From: Celoporthe dispersa
Taxonomy: Eukaryota > Ascomycota > Sordariomycetes > Diaporthales > Cryphonectriaceae
Direction of reading: 5' to 3'
Assembly: GCA_016584495.1 (NCBI GenBank)
Contig: WAID01000005.1
Span: forward strand, 372,501-436,500
Length of the DNA stretch: 64,000 nucleotides
The notes below the pieces were generated by a model. It saw only the letters and a list, made by a program, of their open reading frames with translations, was not told the origin of the DNA and did not search any database. Below, one piece after another: positions 23,072 through 32,870 of the stretch (its first letter is position 1; each line of letters opens with the position of its first letter). The translations under genes were made by a program, and so were the position numbers.

Positions 23072-23659
23072 ATGCCACCTATCCCAGTTGCTGGAAGACA
23101 GCCTGCTGTTATTCCTACCCACAACCGCAACACCGGCATCAACAACCGGCGGGCCCTTCTGCTACCAATCCGGCACGAGCCTGAACACCACAACGAGCCC
23201 CAAGACGAGCCTGACCACGAGCCCCAGTACTCGCTCCAGGACAGAATGGCGATGGTGCAGTTTGTCCTTGCGGTCATAGCCCGCATCTGGCCCGCTATCC
23301 AACCTGTCTCTCCACCCCGGGCTGCCGCGCCTCTGCCTATAGGCCCGAACCATTCATCCATCCGTGTTCTTGACAATTTCGGCAACTCCACCGAGGTCAA
23401 CCTGCACAAGGACGCACCGGAATATGCCAAAGTCGTCGGCCTTGTGATGGATAGTTCGGAGCGCGCTGCCAAGGTGAGCGTCCAACAATGCAGATCATCA
23501 GCCATCACCATCGTCCTCATAATCAGTGCTACCATCACCGTCCTCGCTATCTCAATCCTGGTAGCCCTGTACTGGGCTGCGTCGCCTGGGAATGCTGGGC
23601 GTGCCAAAGCTCTCGCTGAGCTTGTCACAGCTTTCGCCGAGCTATGGAAGCCCAACTGA
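23072..23659 (+). CDS. Small single-pass membrane protein of unknown function
   Basis: 195 residues from ATG 23072 (MPPIPVAGRQPAVIPTHNRN); the frame is open further upstream, but this ATG follows a leader of repeated TTTTCACA motifs (about 23014-23050) and starts a plausible polar N-terminus. There is a Pro/His/Glu-rich disordered stretch (residues 1-50), an amphipathic helix (MAMVQFVLAVIARIWPAI), a short conserved-looking block (SIRVLDNFGNSTEVNLHKD), one strong transmembrane helix near residues 145-170 (TIVLIISATITVLAISILVA) and a short C-terminal helix. No signal peptide. I do not recognise a family. It is an uninterrupted single exon in a region where most genes are broken. Confidence 0.55.
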   Translation: MPPIPVAGRQPAVIPTHNRNTGINNRRALLLPIRHEPEHHNEPQDEPDHEPQYSLQDRMAMVQFVLAVIARIWPAIQPVSPPRAAAPLPIGPNHSSIRVLDNFGNSTEVNLHKDAPEYAKVVGLVMDSSERAAKVSVQQCRSSAITIVLIISATITVLAISILVALYWAASPGNAGRAKALAELVTAFAELWKPN

Positions 23660-24310
23660 TGATCGAGATCTTATCTCAGTCACCGTATGTGAACCACCCC
23701 TCCCCCTCCCCCCCTGGGCAAAGACAGCACGTCTTCTCTCATATTTTACTGACACATGAATCTCCAGCCTGAATGCCGACCACTGAAAGAGCAGGGCGCG
23801 CGCCTTTCAGTTCATTTGTATCCTCACTCCGCCTCCCCTCCCCCCCCCCCCGTGTTTTCTCAATACCAGTCAACAACATACACGTCTCTGGAGACAAGGA
23901 AAACAGAGAGCAGGGAACCTTGGAAAGGGATAATGACCGGGTTGAGGGGCCCTGGCTCATAGATGTGAAAGTTGCCTTCAGGCCACGCTAGGCAAACAAG
24001 ACAAGGGTCCTTTCAGTAGGTTTCGGATATTCCGGCCCTTTGTCGTACAGAAACAAGTGTGTCAGTACTTCTGCAGTGGGAGGCGAAGAGGGGAAGGGAG
24101 GTAGGAGAAGTTACAGCAGAGTGTCGGTGCATATGTTCTCAGGCTGTCAGAGAGATCGTTTCCTTTGTCGGATATGGCTTTGTTTTTGGGAGGAAGGCGT
24201 TGTCTCTTGTAGTTCTTGTTGCTTGACACTTTGTCATCATCACTGCTTGGCAAATGCTACTCGTGAGAAGCTTCATAATTTAAGGGTTAAATGTACAAAA
24301 CCGTTCTACT

Positions 24311-24361
24311 AAATTTGGTGTACTACAGCCCTCCACAAGTTCTGGGGAGTACACCAAATTT
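24311..24361. repeat. Inverted repeat with 14-bp perfect arms
   Basis: AAATTTGGTGTACT at 24311-24324 is the exact reverse complement of 24348-24361, separated by 23 bp. It may be a foldback or the end of a small element; no partner elsewhere in the window was noticed. Confidence 0.7.
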
Positions 24362-24490
24362 TTTCATATATTTTAGTCTATGTCCTAGGGGGTAGTTCAA
24401 TTGCCAGCCCCGGGGGGGGCGGGTGGTGGAACGATCAAGGAATCAACGGGGACCCGGAAGCGCCTTTGGCCCCTGGAGGCTCGGCCGGCA

Positions 24491-24625
24491 CGTAGTGTTC
24501 AGTGCACCCTGGACTAGCGCAGGTGAAGAGTGCACCTACCCGTAGTGCACCCTTGACAACCTCAAGTGAAGAGTGCACCTAATCATATTGCACTCTTGAC
24601 AGCATTGGGTAACGAGTGCACCTGA
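24491..24625. repeat. Three imperfect 43-bp tandem units
   Basis: Each unit pairs a GTGCACCC-like box with GAAGAGTGCACCTA about 20 bp later (near 24501, 24545 and 24588). The units share spacing but only about 70% of bases. Confidence 0.65.
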
Positions 24626-24758
24626 CGAACTTACCCTAGACCTTGAATTTCAATTTCTGTTCAACTTTTTTTCCCTCGCCCTCCAGTAGATAGGACCCAC
24701 TTTTATGCTATAATTATATCCTCACCCTCACCCTTACCACTAATTACCCATTTACTGA

Positions 24759-24865
24759 CGCACGCCCAGGCCAGAATAGATAGCTTTTCAGTCAATCAAC
24801 AACAAGCAATTCAGAACATTGACCTTCACGATCTTTCCGTACGTACGTATAAAGTCCGGCCAATA
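24759..24865 (+). repeat. Truncated LTR1 copy f
   Basis: About 107 bp, from CGCACGCCCAGG to GTCCGGCCAATAG, covering the same half as copies e and i. The end is diverged. Confidence 0.65.
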
Positions 24866-25218
24866 GTACTATTCGACTATAAACTTGTCTCTCCCACCCC
24901 ATTCTATATTCTGCGCCAACCTATCCCCTTTGTTATTGTTGGTTAGCATTAACGTACGTACGTCGTAGTGTGGATGATGGTGTTGATTGTTGTTGTTGAT
25001 GATGAAGACGGCTGCTCTGCCTAAGGGGCCTTGTGGCCCCAGATAAATGGCCCGCGCACGGGCCAGCAAGCAACGACCATCGCTGCTTTCTCACAGTTAT
25101 ACTCTTATAGCTGCGCCAGCGCGCTAACATTGTCGTTCCATATTGCTTAGAACCTCCTAGCGCCTCGTTAACTCTGATACTCTCATGCGGCATCCGTTAT
25201 CAATATCAATCAATCTCC

Positions 25219-26124
25219 TCAACTCGACTTTAAAGTCTTCTTATAGATCGGTGGCGTATCACATCCCACAGTGGTTCGTTTGCAGATACCGTAGGTGCCA
25301 GAGGCGTTTTTGTCGCCTGCTTTGTAGCCCGTTTTGTAAGTGAATTCTCCTGTGGCGTCTTCCGTGGCCATGATTTGCGTTGGACTGGTAGCATCCTTGG
25401 CCATGTGAGTAATGGCCGGGAGTCTGTCTGCCTTGATTCCTTCCTGGAGTACCTTGACTTCTTCTGTCGCATAAAAGGATCTCGCTCCTGCTGTCTTGTA
25501 TTCTGCAGCTCCGAAGACCAGGATCTGCTTGCTGGCGACCTCTGCAATAGCTTTAGAAGACGCCTCGGCATCGTCCATTTGGGTTTTCTCATTGAATTCC
25601 TTGTACCATGGGTGGCTCAGGGTCGTCGCATCGAAAAAATCTTTGTAGTAGTAATAGCCAGGGTTATGTTGCTGGAATGCTTGGACTAGAGCTTCTGAAC
25701 CACCGCTGTATAGCAGGTATTTATCGGTTTCCGGAAAGTACTTTTTGTGTGGCATTGCCTTGACGGTGAATGCTTCACAACGGGGGTCACGTGGCCTGGC
25801 GGCCCGTGCGCGATGGCCCATATCGCGCTCGCGTGCCCAGGCCAGGATAGATAGCTCTCTTCAATCAAGCAACAACCAATTCAATACAGTGAACCTCACG
25901 ATCCTTTTCTGTACGTACGTACTGAGCCCAGCCAACATTTTGAGATACGCCACATACTCTGCCTGGGTGATGAGCTTTTGGGTGCGTGCGGTCAAGGGTT
26001 CTTTGCCGACCTTGTCATTTGGCAGAGGTGAGGCGGTTGCAATGTTCAAGAAGAGCGAGAGAAAAAGGAGGAAAATCGCTATCAGGTTCGGCCGGCTAGA
26101 ACGGAAGGGGTGACGGTCCGCCAT
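25219..26124 (-). pseudogene. Secreted protein of unknown function, split by a solo LTR
   Basis: From ATG 26124 a signal peptide is evident (hydrophobic LIAIFLLFLSLFLNIATAS, cleavage near ASP). The frame continues to 25943, is interrupted by the LTR at 25748-25937, then resumes in the same frame to the stop at 25219. The two halves plus one copy of the TTTTG duplication give a continuous frame of about 240 codons (195 bp of added sequence, divisible by three). The mature part is Tyr- and Lys-rich, with two Cys near the end (GICKRTTVGCDT). I do not recognise the family; a secreted effector is possible, not shown. The current allele reads into LTR sequence after about 63 codons. Confidence 0.7.
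25748..25937 (+). repeat. Solo LTR (LTR1 copy g) with 5-bp target duplication
   Basis: 190 bp, TGTGGCATTGCC to CCAACA, flanked on both sides by TTTTG (25743-25747 and 25938-25942). It lies inside the secreted-protein gene. This is the clearest evidence that the 190-200 bp repeat is an LTR that inserted by integrase. Confidence 0.9.
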
Positions 26125-26651
26125 TATCTCAGTTGGTATGCGCCGAATGAATAGAATGAGGACGAGGAGATTCTGCTCGACGCTTGCGAGCCCTCAAGGG
26201 CGGCGGTGGATAGGTAGAGTAGTCGAGAGAATATACTGCAATAGCAGGAGCTAAGCAGCGGCTATAGTAAACGTATAGTAGAGGTAGATGATAATGGCGA
26301 TAACAAGCTACATAGTGTATATAGTAGGGGCTTTAGATTCTTGGAAAGGAAATGGATGAGGACTTGTTGCAAAAGGAAATGGCTTGAGGACTTTGACTTG
26401 CTTATATATACGCAGAGGATACTCACGAGAAGAACGATTAGTGGATTGTATAAATGAATAGCTGTAGTGTTTGAAAGACATTGCCATTCATACAATCGTT
26501 GGAACACTCCAAATTGCACCGCTTGTTGGATTCAATGTTCCAATTCGCACCGCTCGTTGCAACATTGTGCTTACTTACAATGAGTAGGCCTGCACAGGGG
26601 CAACCGCTTATCTAAGCTTGCACAGAGCCAACCGCTTACTTATTTAGGCCT

Positions 26652-27161
26652 CTGTCCGTTGCAAGCTCGGGCTGCGAATCTGCAGAGCTCGCTTGGCACG
26701 GGCCTTCAGGGGTAGGAAGTTTTTGCATCTTTTCTCCCATTTTTATGCTGCGTGTAGCTTATACCCTAATAAATTATATATCATAGAAATTTTGATTATT
26801 AGGCTTTTCAAATGATATATTTGACTAATCTTTATCTGCTATATTGAGCAAGTTGACTTTTATAGCTTTTGTAGTAGCAATTTTGAGCTTAATATAATTT
26901 TCCAAAAAAAATTAAATAGCAAAGCTGTAAAAAGCTAGCTACTAGCCAGCCAAAAACAAAAGCCCAAATATAGCAGATATAGATGTATTAAATATGTCAT
27001 TTGAAAGCTCAGAGCATCAGAATTTCTATAATATATAATTTATTACGATATAAGCTACGCGCAGTATTAAAAATGGGAGAAAAGATGCAAAAACTTCCTA
27101 CCCCTGAAGGCCCGTGCCAAGCGAGCTCTGCAGATTCGCAGCCCGAGCTTGCAACGGACAG
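26652..27161. mobile_element. 510-bp foldback element with about 210-bp inverted repeats
   Basis: Begins CTGTCCGTTGCAAGC and ends with its reverse complement. The two arms are identical over roughly the first 95 bp and recognisable for about 210 bp, leaving a short AT-rich centre. No coding capacity. The same terminal sequence recurs at 35093-35421. Long arms without a gene indicate a non-autonomous foldback or hairpin MITE. Confidence 0.85.
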
Positions 27162-27375
27162 CTGCACAAAGCAAACCGCTCCACCACAGTGTTGCAGCCT
27201 CACGTGAGAATATCCACATAAATCCAGAAGGAAGCAGGCTAATGTCGGCCGAGCAATAGCCGAACGTCTAAATTTTGAACAGAAGCAAGCAGCCGTTAGA
27301 GGACTACATAGCCGCACCTCTTTATATAAATGCCCGCCAAATTCCAGCCCCGCTCCATTTTCAAGCACCGTTAAC

Positions 27376-27376
27376 C

Positions 27377-27410
<34 letters not shown>

Positions 27411-27470
27411 TATTCTTATCATCACCATTATCATCACCTCTACTACCACCACCACCACCACTACCACATA
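27376..27470 (+). repeat. CAT/CAC trinucleotide microsatellite in a 5' leader
   Basis: About eleven perfect CAT units followed by degenerate CAT, TAC and CAC triplets, ending three bases before the ATG of the ankyrin gene at 27474. A TATATAA box lies about 50 bp upstream at 27323-27330. Confidence 0.8.
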
Positions 27471-27473
27471 GCT

Positions 27474-28403
27474 ATGGCGCAATTGACAATGGCGGATTTA
27501 GAGGACTACCCAAGCGGCTACGACTCGTCCAGAGATGTAGGCGATGTACTCATAGGCGAGGATACCACCCGCCCTCTCATTGAAGCGAGCTCGTCTGGCA
27601 ACGACACGGCCCTACAGAGCTTGCTATCGCAGCCACAATGGATCAAGGCAATGCTCGAACAAACGCACCGCATCTATGAAGAGGATCGTCCAAGTCAAGA
27701 TCCGAACGATATACGAGGGGTTATGGCAATGCGAAAAATAAACCTTGAATGGGCTTTGGCAGCAGCGGCTCTGAATGGCCACGCTGCTATTGTGTCCACA
27801 TTACTTTCCTTCGCAATGCAGCACGGCATAAACGCTTCTGATGTCATTAGTAGAAAGACAATCTACAAGATCTTCTACAGTGGGCATGCTGCTGTATTCA
27901 AGGCACTAGGATCGGCAGACCCGAATATCATCAACTTCCCGCTCGGCCACGGCAACCTGCCACTTTACGAGGCCGTGAGGCTAAGGCAAACCGATGTGGT
28001 CGCTGTGCTGCTCGAGCTTGGGGCGGATCCATTGCATCCTGTTGAACCTTCGAAAGAACTTGCGACCTACAACTCGTCTCTGCTGTCTCGCGCCGCATTT
28101 GCTGAAGGTACGCGCATGACTGAGATGCTATTAGAAAGTGGGATCCCTATTGCACATACTGGTGCACTACATGCTGCTGCGCGTCTCGGTTATCTCGATA
28201 CTATGCGCCTCCTCATGCAGCATGGCGCGGACATAAACGAAACTCTTTCCGGTTGGAACAACTGGACACCAATGCATTTCGCCGCCTCCCAAAACAAGGT
28301 CGATGCCATGAAGTTACTGGAGCACAGTGGGGCACGCTCTGATTTGAAGGATATGGAGGGCAAGACACCTGCGCAACTGCTCGAGGAGTATAATACTGCT
28401 TAG
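27474..28403 (+). CDS. Ankyrin-repeat protein, stand-alone
   Basis: 309 residues, single exon, intact. Divergent ankyrin units occupy residues 30-300, clearest at ALHAAARLGYLDTMRLLMQH and TPMHFAASQNKVDAMKLLEH, with GADI and GADP turns. Unlike the NLR genes next door, its repeats are not near-identical, so it is a conventional scaffold-type ankyrin protein rather than a shuffled array. The start ATG follows the CAT-rich leader; a second ATG lies five codons later. Its partner is unknown. An LTR1 copy begins 162 bp after its stop. Confidence 0.85.
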   Translation: MAQLTMADLEDYPSGYDSSRDVGDVLIGEDTTRPLIEASSSGNDTALQSLLSQPQWIKAMLEQTHRIYEEDRPSQDPNDIRGVMAMRKINLEWALAAAALNGHAAIVSTLLSFAMQHGINASDVISRKTIYKIFYSGHAAVFKALGSADPNIINFPLGHGNLPLYEAVRLRQTDVVAVLLELGADPLHPVEPSKELATYNSSLLSRAAFAEGTRMTEMLLESGIPIAHTGALHAAARLGYLDTMRLLMQHGADINETLSGWNNWTPMHFAASQNKVDAMKLLEHSGARSDLKDMEGKTPAQLLEEYNTA

Positions 28404-28565
28404 CACCAGAATACGCTGATAACGGGCAATGTTGCTGAGCATCGAATATAGTGCTTGTGCAAGAGTATCGAAATATAGTGAAAAGCACAGCTGATATAAG
28501 CGTACGATATAGCGGTTCAGGATAGTTTCAAATGGTTGAAATGCCGAATAATATATATGATTAGC

Positions 28566-28754
28566 TGTTGGCCGGGCCTTGTACGTACGTACGGAAAGAT
28601 CGTGAAGGTCAATGTTCTGAATTGCTTGTTGATGATAGAAAAGCTATCTACTCTGGCCTGGGCGCGCGTGCACGATATAGGCTATCCCATTGCACACGGG
28701 CCGTTCTGGCCACATAACCCCCCGTTGTAAGGCGTTCACCAAGGCAATGCCACA
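28566..28754 (-). repeat. Solo LTR of the copia family (LTR1 copy h)
   Basis: 189 bp, TGTTGGCCGGGCC to AATGCCACA on the plus strand. It lies 62 bp beyond the stop of the minus-strand PNP-NB-ARC-TPR gene. Flanks TTAGC and CTCAT do not match. Confidence 0.85.
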
Positions 28755-28816
28755 CTCATCAATATATTGAAATGCTTCTTCCTAAAAACTCGCGAGCAAA
28801 TACCCAATTCTTCAAC

Positions 28817-31800
28817 TTAAAGCGCCTCAGCTTCTTTCCATCGACCTTGATCTCCATACGTCGATGCCAAATTGCTCATGCTTATCAGTGTGTCAGGATG
28901 CTCCTCTCCAAGCATTCTTTTCCACATACCCACTACTCGCATATTCAGCTCTTCGGCTTCTTTCCATCGACCTTGATCTCCATATGTAAATGCCAGATTG
29001 CCCATGCTTATTAGTGTCTCAGGATGCTCCTCTCCCAGCACTCTTTTCTTCATATCCACCACTCGCATATTCAGCTCTTCAGCTTCTTTCCATCGACCTT
29101 GATCTCCATATGTCAATGCCAAATTGCCCATGCTTATCAGTGTCTCAGGATGCTCCTCTCCAAGCACTCTTTTCTTCATATCCATCACTCGTATCTCCAG
29201 CTCTTCAGCTTCTTTCCATCGACCTTGATTCCTATATGTCAATGCTAGATTGTCCATGCTTTTCAGTGTGTGGGAGTGCTCCTGGCCTAGCCATTCCGTA
29301 CGAATTCTTACGGCCTTTTGTACAACTGTTTCGGCTCTCGAATAACCGCCCAGCATGAGTAGATACAGCGACATATTTGTCAGTAACTCACTCCACTCTA
29401 AGCGGTCGCTCTCTTCCAACGGCTCCTCATCTAACAATGATTGCACATGAGGCATCAGCATCTTACATTGCTCCCACGTTTCGAAGACTCCTGACGGAAA
29501 ATGTCGGGAAGCGGACCGGATAAAGAGTTTCTTCCACCGCTTTGGGCAGCCAAACTCTGAAATCCAAAGTTTTGTGCAAACTTGTACCAACGAATGCATT
29601 TCACAGAATCCAGACATGGCCGTCACTGTAACAAGTGAGTAGCCCCGGAGTACATCCAAGTCATCCTCAAAATCGCCGTCACCACCTGTTTCGTCGTGGT
29701 CATCGTCGCTCTCTCTCACGTTATCGAAGCCGCTGTTATAGTCGTACAGCATATACTGGGGGATATTTTGTGCGTGGAAGTGACTCATCAGAGAAAGAAG
29801 GTTAGCAGCCCGTGGCTGCTCGCGCTGGATTTGCTCAAACGTCACCTGCCATGTCACCACGACAGAGTTCGACATGCTCTCGTATCGCCGAATATCACCT
29901 CTGTCGCTGCGAAGCAGAGTGTTCTTGCGCTTTTCGCTTTTCTGGAACTCGTCCAAATATGACTCGACGGTTACCCGCGGACTCCGCCTGTATATGTACG
30001 CCGCCGCCTGGTTCACAGCGAGCGGAATATAGTCGAGGGTGTGTATTAGGCGCAACGCGGCAGCCTGATCGACATTGTGACCGAGCTTCATTTGGAGGAG
30101 CAGTAGTGCCTGTCCTTCGTCCATTGTGGGAACTCTGAAAATCAGCTTGCCATTGCCTGTTAACTTCTCCGCAGCATCCCAGCTGCGCGATGTTATCAGG
30201 ATTTTGCCGTTGGCTGCCTTGGGTAGATACGACGCCATCGGCATTTGCATACTATTCCCACTCTTTTCCTTGGAGAACAGCATCTTTCCATCGTCTGCAT
30301 TGTCGACAATCATCAGCCACCTGCTTACGTCCTCTCTCTGCAGCCAGTCGCGGAGTAGTGCTAGGACATTCACTCCGGTGTCGCGGCGACGAGGGAGCGC
30401 CAGGGCCTCTGCTATGGAGCGGTATGACTCTTCAAATGTCGCTTTCGTGCTGCTGTTGACCCAAAAGATGCTGGTATTGGGGGAGGCGGCGTGAACATGG
30501 TAAGCGAACTGAATTGCCATCTGAGACTTCCTGTCGCTATGTTAGCGTAGGCCTTCAATAGAGGCCAGTACGACATACCCGAAACCACCCAATCCCATAA
30601 GAGCGAAGCGGGTCTCAGGTCCAGTATATCGCTCTTCAATCCATGCCCAGATGTTGGAACGTTTCACGAAATCGGGGTCGGAGGGAAACGGCAAAACGAA
30701 ATGAGGATTTCGAGCGACAGACAAATCTTCAACTTTGCCGAGCTTTAAATCCTGTACACCCTGTTGGAGATCGGAAAGAAGACCTTGAACTATTCAAAAA
30801 TTAGACGGCATCAAATGGATTGGATTTGCGACACTAACTGTTACCAAGTACTTCGAAGATAGGCTTCTCGGCTTCGATGCTGGTTGGCGGGATTTGATGC
30901 AAAAGATCCCTCGCATATGCTGCCGCCATCATAGCCGCGAAGCCTTGCCACTCCTTATTCTTGTGTGAGTCAGAGTAGTCGCATATGCCACGGATTACCA
31001 GGCATGGGAAGTGGTTCATCAGGCCGGCGGCCTCCATCTCGAAGCAGAGGACGTCCCTTTCCGCTGCCAAGTTATCCCGGACACGTGCATCCTTCATCAG
31101 TTGGTTCCCACTGGCAATCAAGCCATAGTGGATAGCAGGGTCGTCGTCGTCCTCGTCTCGTTCGTGTCGGGTTATAAGGTAGGTAGCATCGTCTCCGCAG
31201 GCGACGCCGCAGTTGTCGGGTGAGTTTGAAGGATGTACAATATCAGACCTGTACAATCTGTCGCTTTCCGAAGCAGGTCGTGCGTACTTCTTCCGCTTCT
31301 TAATCTTCTCCAATCTCTCGCTCACATCATCAACGAGCTGGTGACCCTTCATTTCGTATAAGCCTCTTAACGTGCTGACAGCTGCTAGCAGTAGTCCTGG
31401 TGGTTCATTCAAGAATCCGGTTTCTTGGAACGAGAGATTCTGGATGGTCTTGCCGAAGTCATACTGGAACACGCCGCCTTTTCCGGCTCCAGGGCTGCTG
31501 ACAACAACATCTCCGAGACGTATGTCATGCTTCAGAGTAGGCACACCGCCTCCGATGCCGACCATCAGCCCGATGCGCACGTTCGGAAAGCTACGGAGCA
31601 TGTCCCGAGCAACCGCTGCTGCCGAGGTCGTGCCATATTCGCCATGAGGCAAGGTGGCAACAACGACATTGTGGCTGCCGATCTTACCCAAAACGTAGCT
31701 ATTGTTATCGTGTTGGGAGACAGACTGTGGGCGTCCATGTTCCTCGTCAAGGAAGGCTTGGGCGGCGACGAACTCGGGAGTGACAGCGCAGATCCAACCG

Positions 31801-31826
31801 ACAGTATAGGCGTGGAGATCAGGCAT
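28817..31826 (-). CDS. PNP-NB-ARC-TPR NLR-like protein, intact
   Basis: The only complete multi-domain NLR in the window. Exons are 31826-30845, 30789-30579 and 30530-28817, with introns of 55 and 48 bp; the second splits the Walker A loop, which reads GLGGFGKS after splicing. The N-terminal domain (residues 1-320) is of the PNP_UDP type (MVGIGGGVP, FEMEAAGLMN, VIRGICDYSDSHKN). NB-ARC follows with Walker B WLMIVDNADD, then an acidic insertion and about four and a half TPR units of 42 residues. The stop at 28817 falls in the fifth unit, 62 bp from LTR1 copy h. PNP-family domains cleave nucleosides, and related domains act as ATP-degrading effectors in some bacterial immune systems. That such an activity exists here is inference. 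Confidence 0.9.
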
Positions 31827-32870
31827 GGCCAGTATTCAGTGGAGGAATGAGAGACACGCGGATGCTCGCAATAAGGAAAGAGGTTGGAACGAGACCAAAA
31901 ATGGGTTGAAAAAAAAAATCGGGGGGCTTACATGGCGGCGGTCCCCCAATACTTATTGGACACGAGATCGGGCGGGCACTAGCAACCCAGGTAGGGCCAG
32001 ATCCTCGCGGGCTGCTCTAGCTTGCAGACACTGCCTCCGGAATGGGTTGCGATGACCAATCGGTGTGTCTCTTGGATATGCAAGTAAGGCGGCGCAGCGA
32101 CAGTATGTCAGCTGCAGGGCGTCAACGTTTAAAATTGGCGCATTGGGCGTTCTTGGTGGTCAGAAAATGATGCCTAATGTCTTTCACCCACGTCTGGCTG
32201 CCCCATGAATGACGCCCCAAATGGGATAGGTAGAAGTGGGTTAGTGTTGGATGGAAAGCCGGGGTAACCACAAGATTTGGATCAGGCTCTGAGTGCAGCT
32301 GATCTGTCGAGGTGATTTCCCACTCTCATTTGCAGGAATACGGTTTGGGAGGAAGCATCTCGGCACGTCCAAGTCACTGTCTCCTTCACGTACTAGCCCC
32401 AGATCACATTAGATATAATCACACTATACATAACAGCCAAAACTGGCATCGTTCTACTCTTACTTTGATCTACCTATGCAATCACTGCGGGCGCTGCGCA
32501 ATCGAGTTCATTTTTATGTTTATGTTTATGCTTGGCGTTGCGCATACGCGAATGAGCTGTCTCACGAGCATTAACCATCCTGTTGCGCCCGAAGGAAAGA
32601 TGTCCCCTCGGTTGCAGATTTTTTTACTTAGCCGGAAAAGGGTGTAGCTATGCGCTTCTGGTGATGCTGTGGACTCTATTTGAAGAAAAGCGGGGGCGAA
32701 AATGTAGCAGTCTGGCACTTGCTTGTGATCGCAATGCAGGCGGATACTGAGGACCTAGCTTGAACGTCGTTCCATCCGTGCTTATGGAGATGGATATGAA
32801 GCTAGGCAGCTGCCGCCAAGTCTCGATATACTATTGATACTGATAGTACATAATGAAGAGCCATCAAGGC
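31827..32870. other. Intergenic, promoter side of the PNP-NB-ARC-TPR gene
   Basis: No gene seen. Short frames at 32312-32647 and 32482-32718 have no domain. The stretch between the two minus-strand genes must contain the PNP-NB-ARC-TPR promoter and the ATP-grasp terminator. Confidence 0.4.

Larger units (their letters stand above)
23660..25218. other. Repeat-bearing intergenic region without a supported gene
   Basis: Contains a C-rich run near 23840, several short unsupported frames, a 14-bp inverted repeat at 24311-24361, a 43-bp tandem repeat at 24491-24625 and a truncated LTR1 copy at 24759-24865. A further isolated ACGTACGTACGT palindrome is at 24952-24963. Confidence 0.45.

Noticed and set aside
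24952..24963. ACGTACGTACGT palindromes as regulatory operators
   Set aside because: Nearly all occurrences are the fixed internal palindrome of LTR1 copies.
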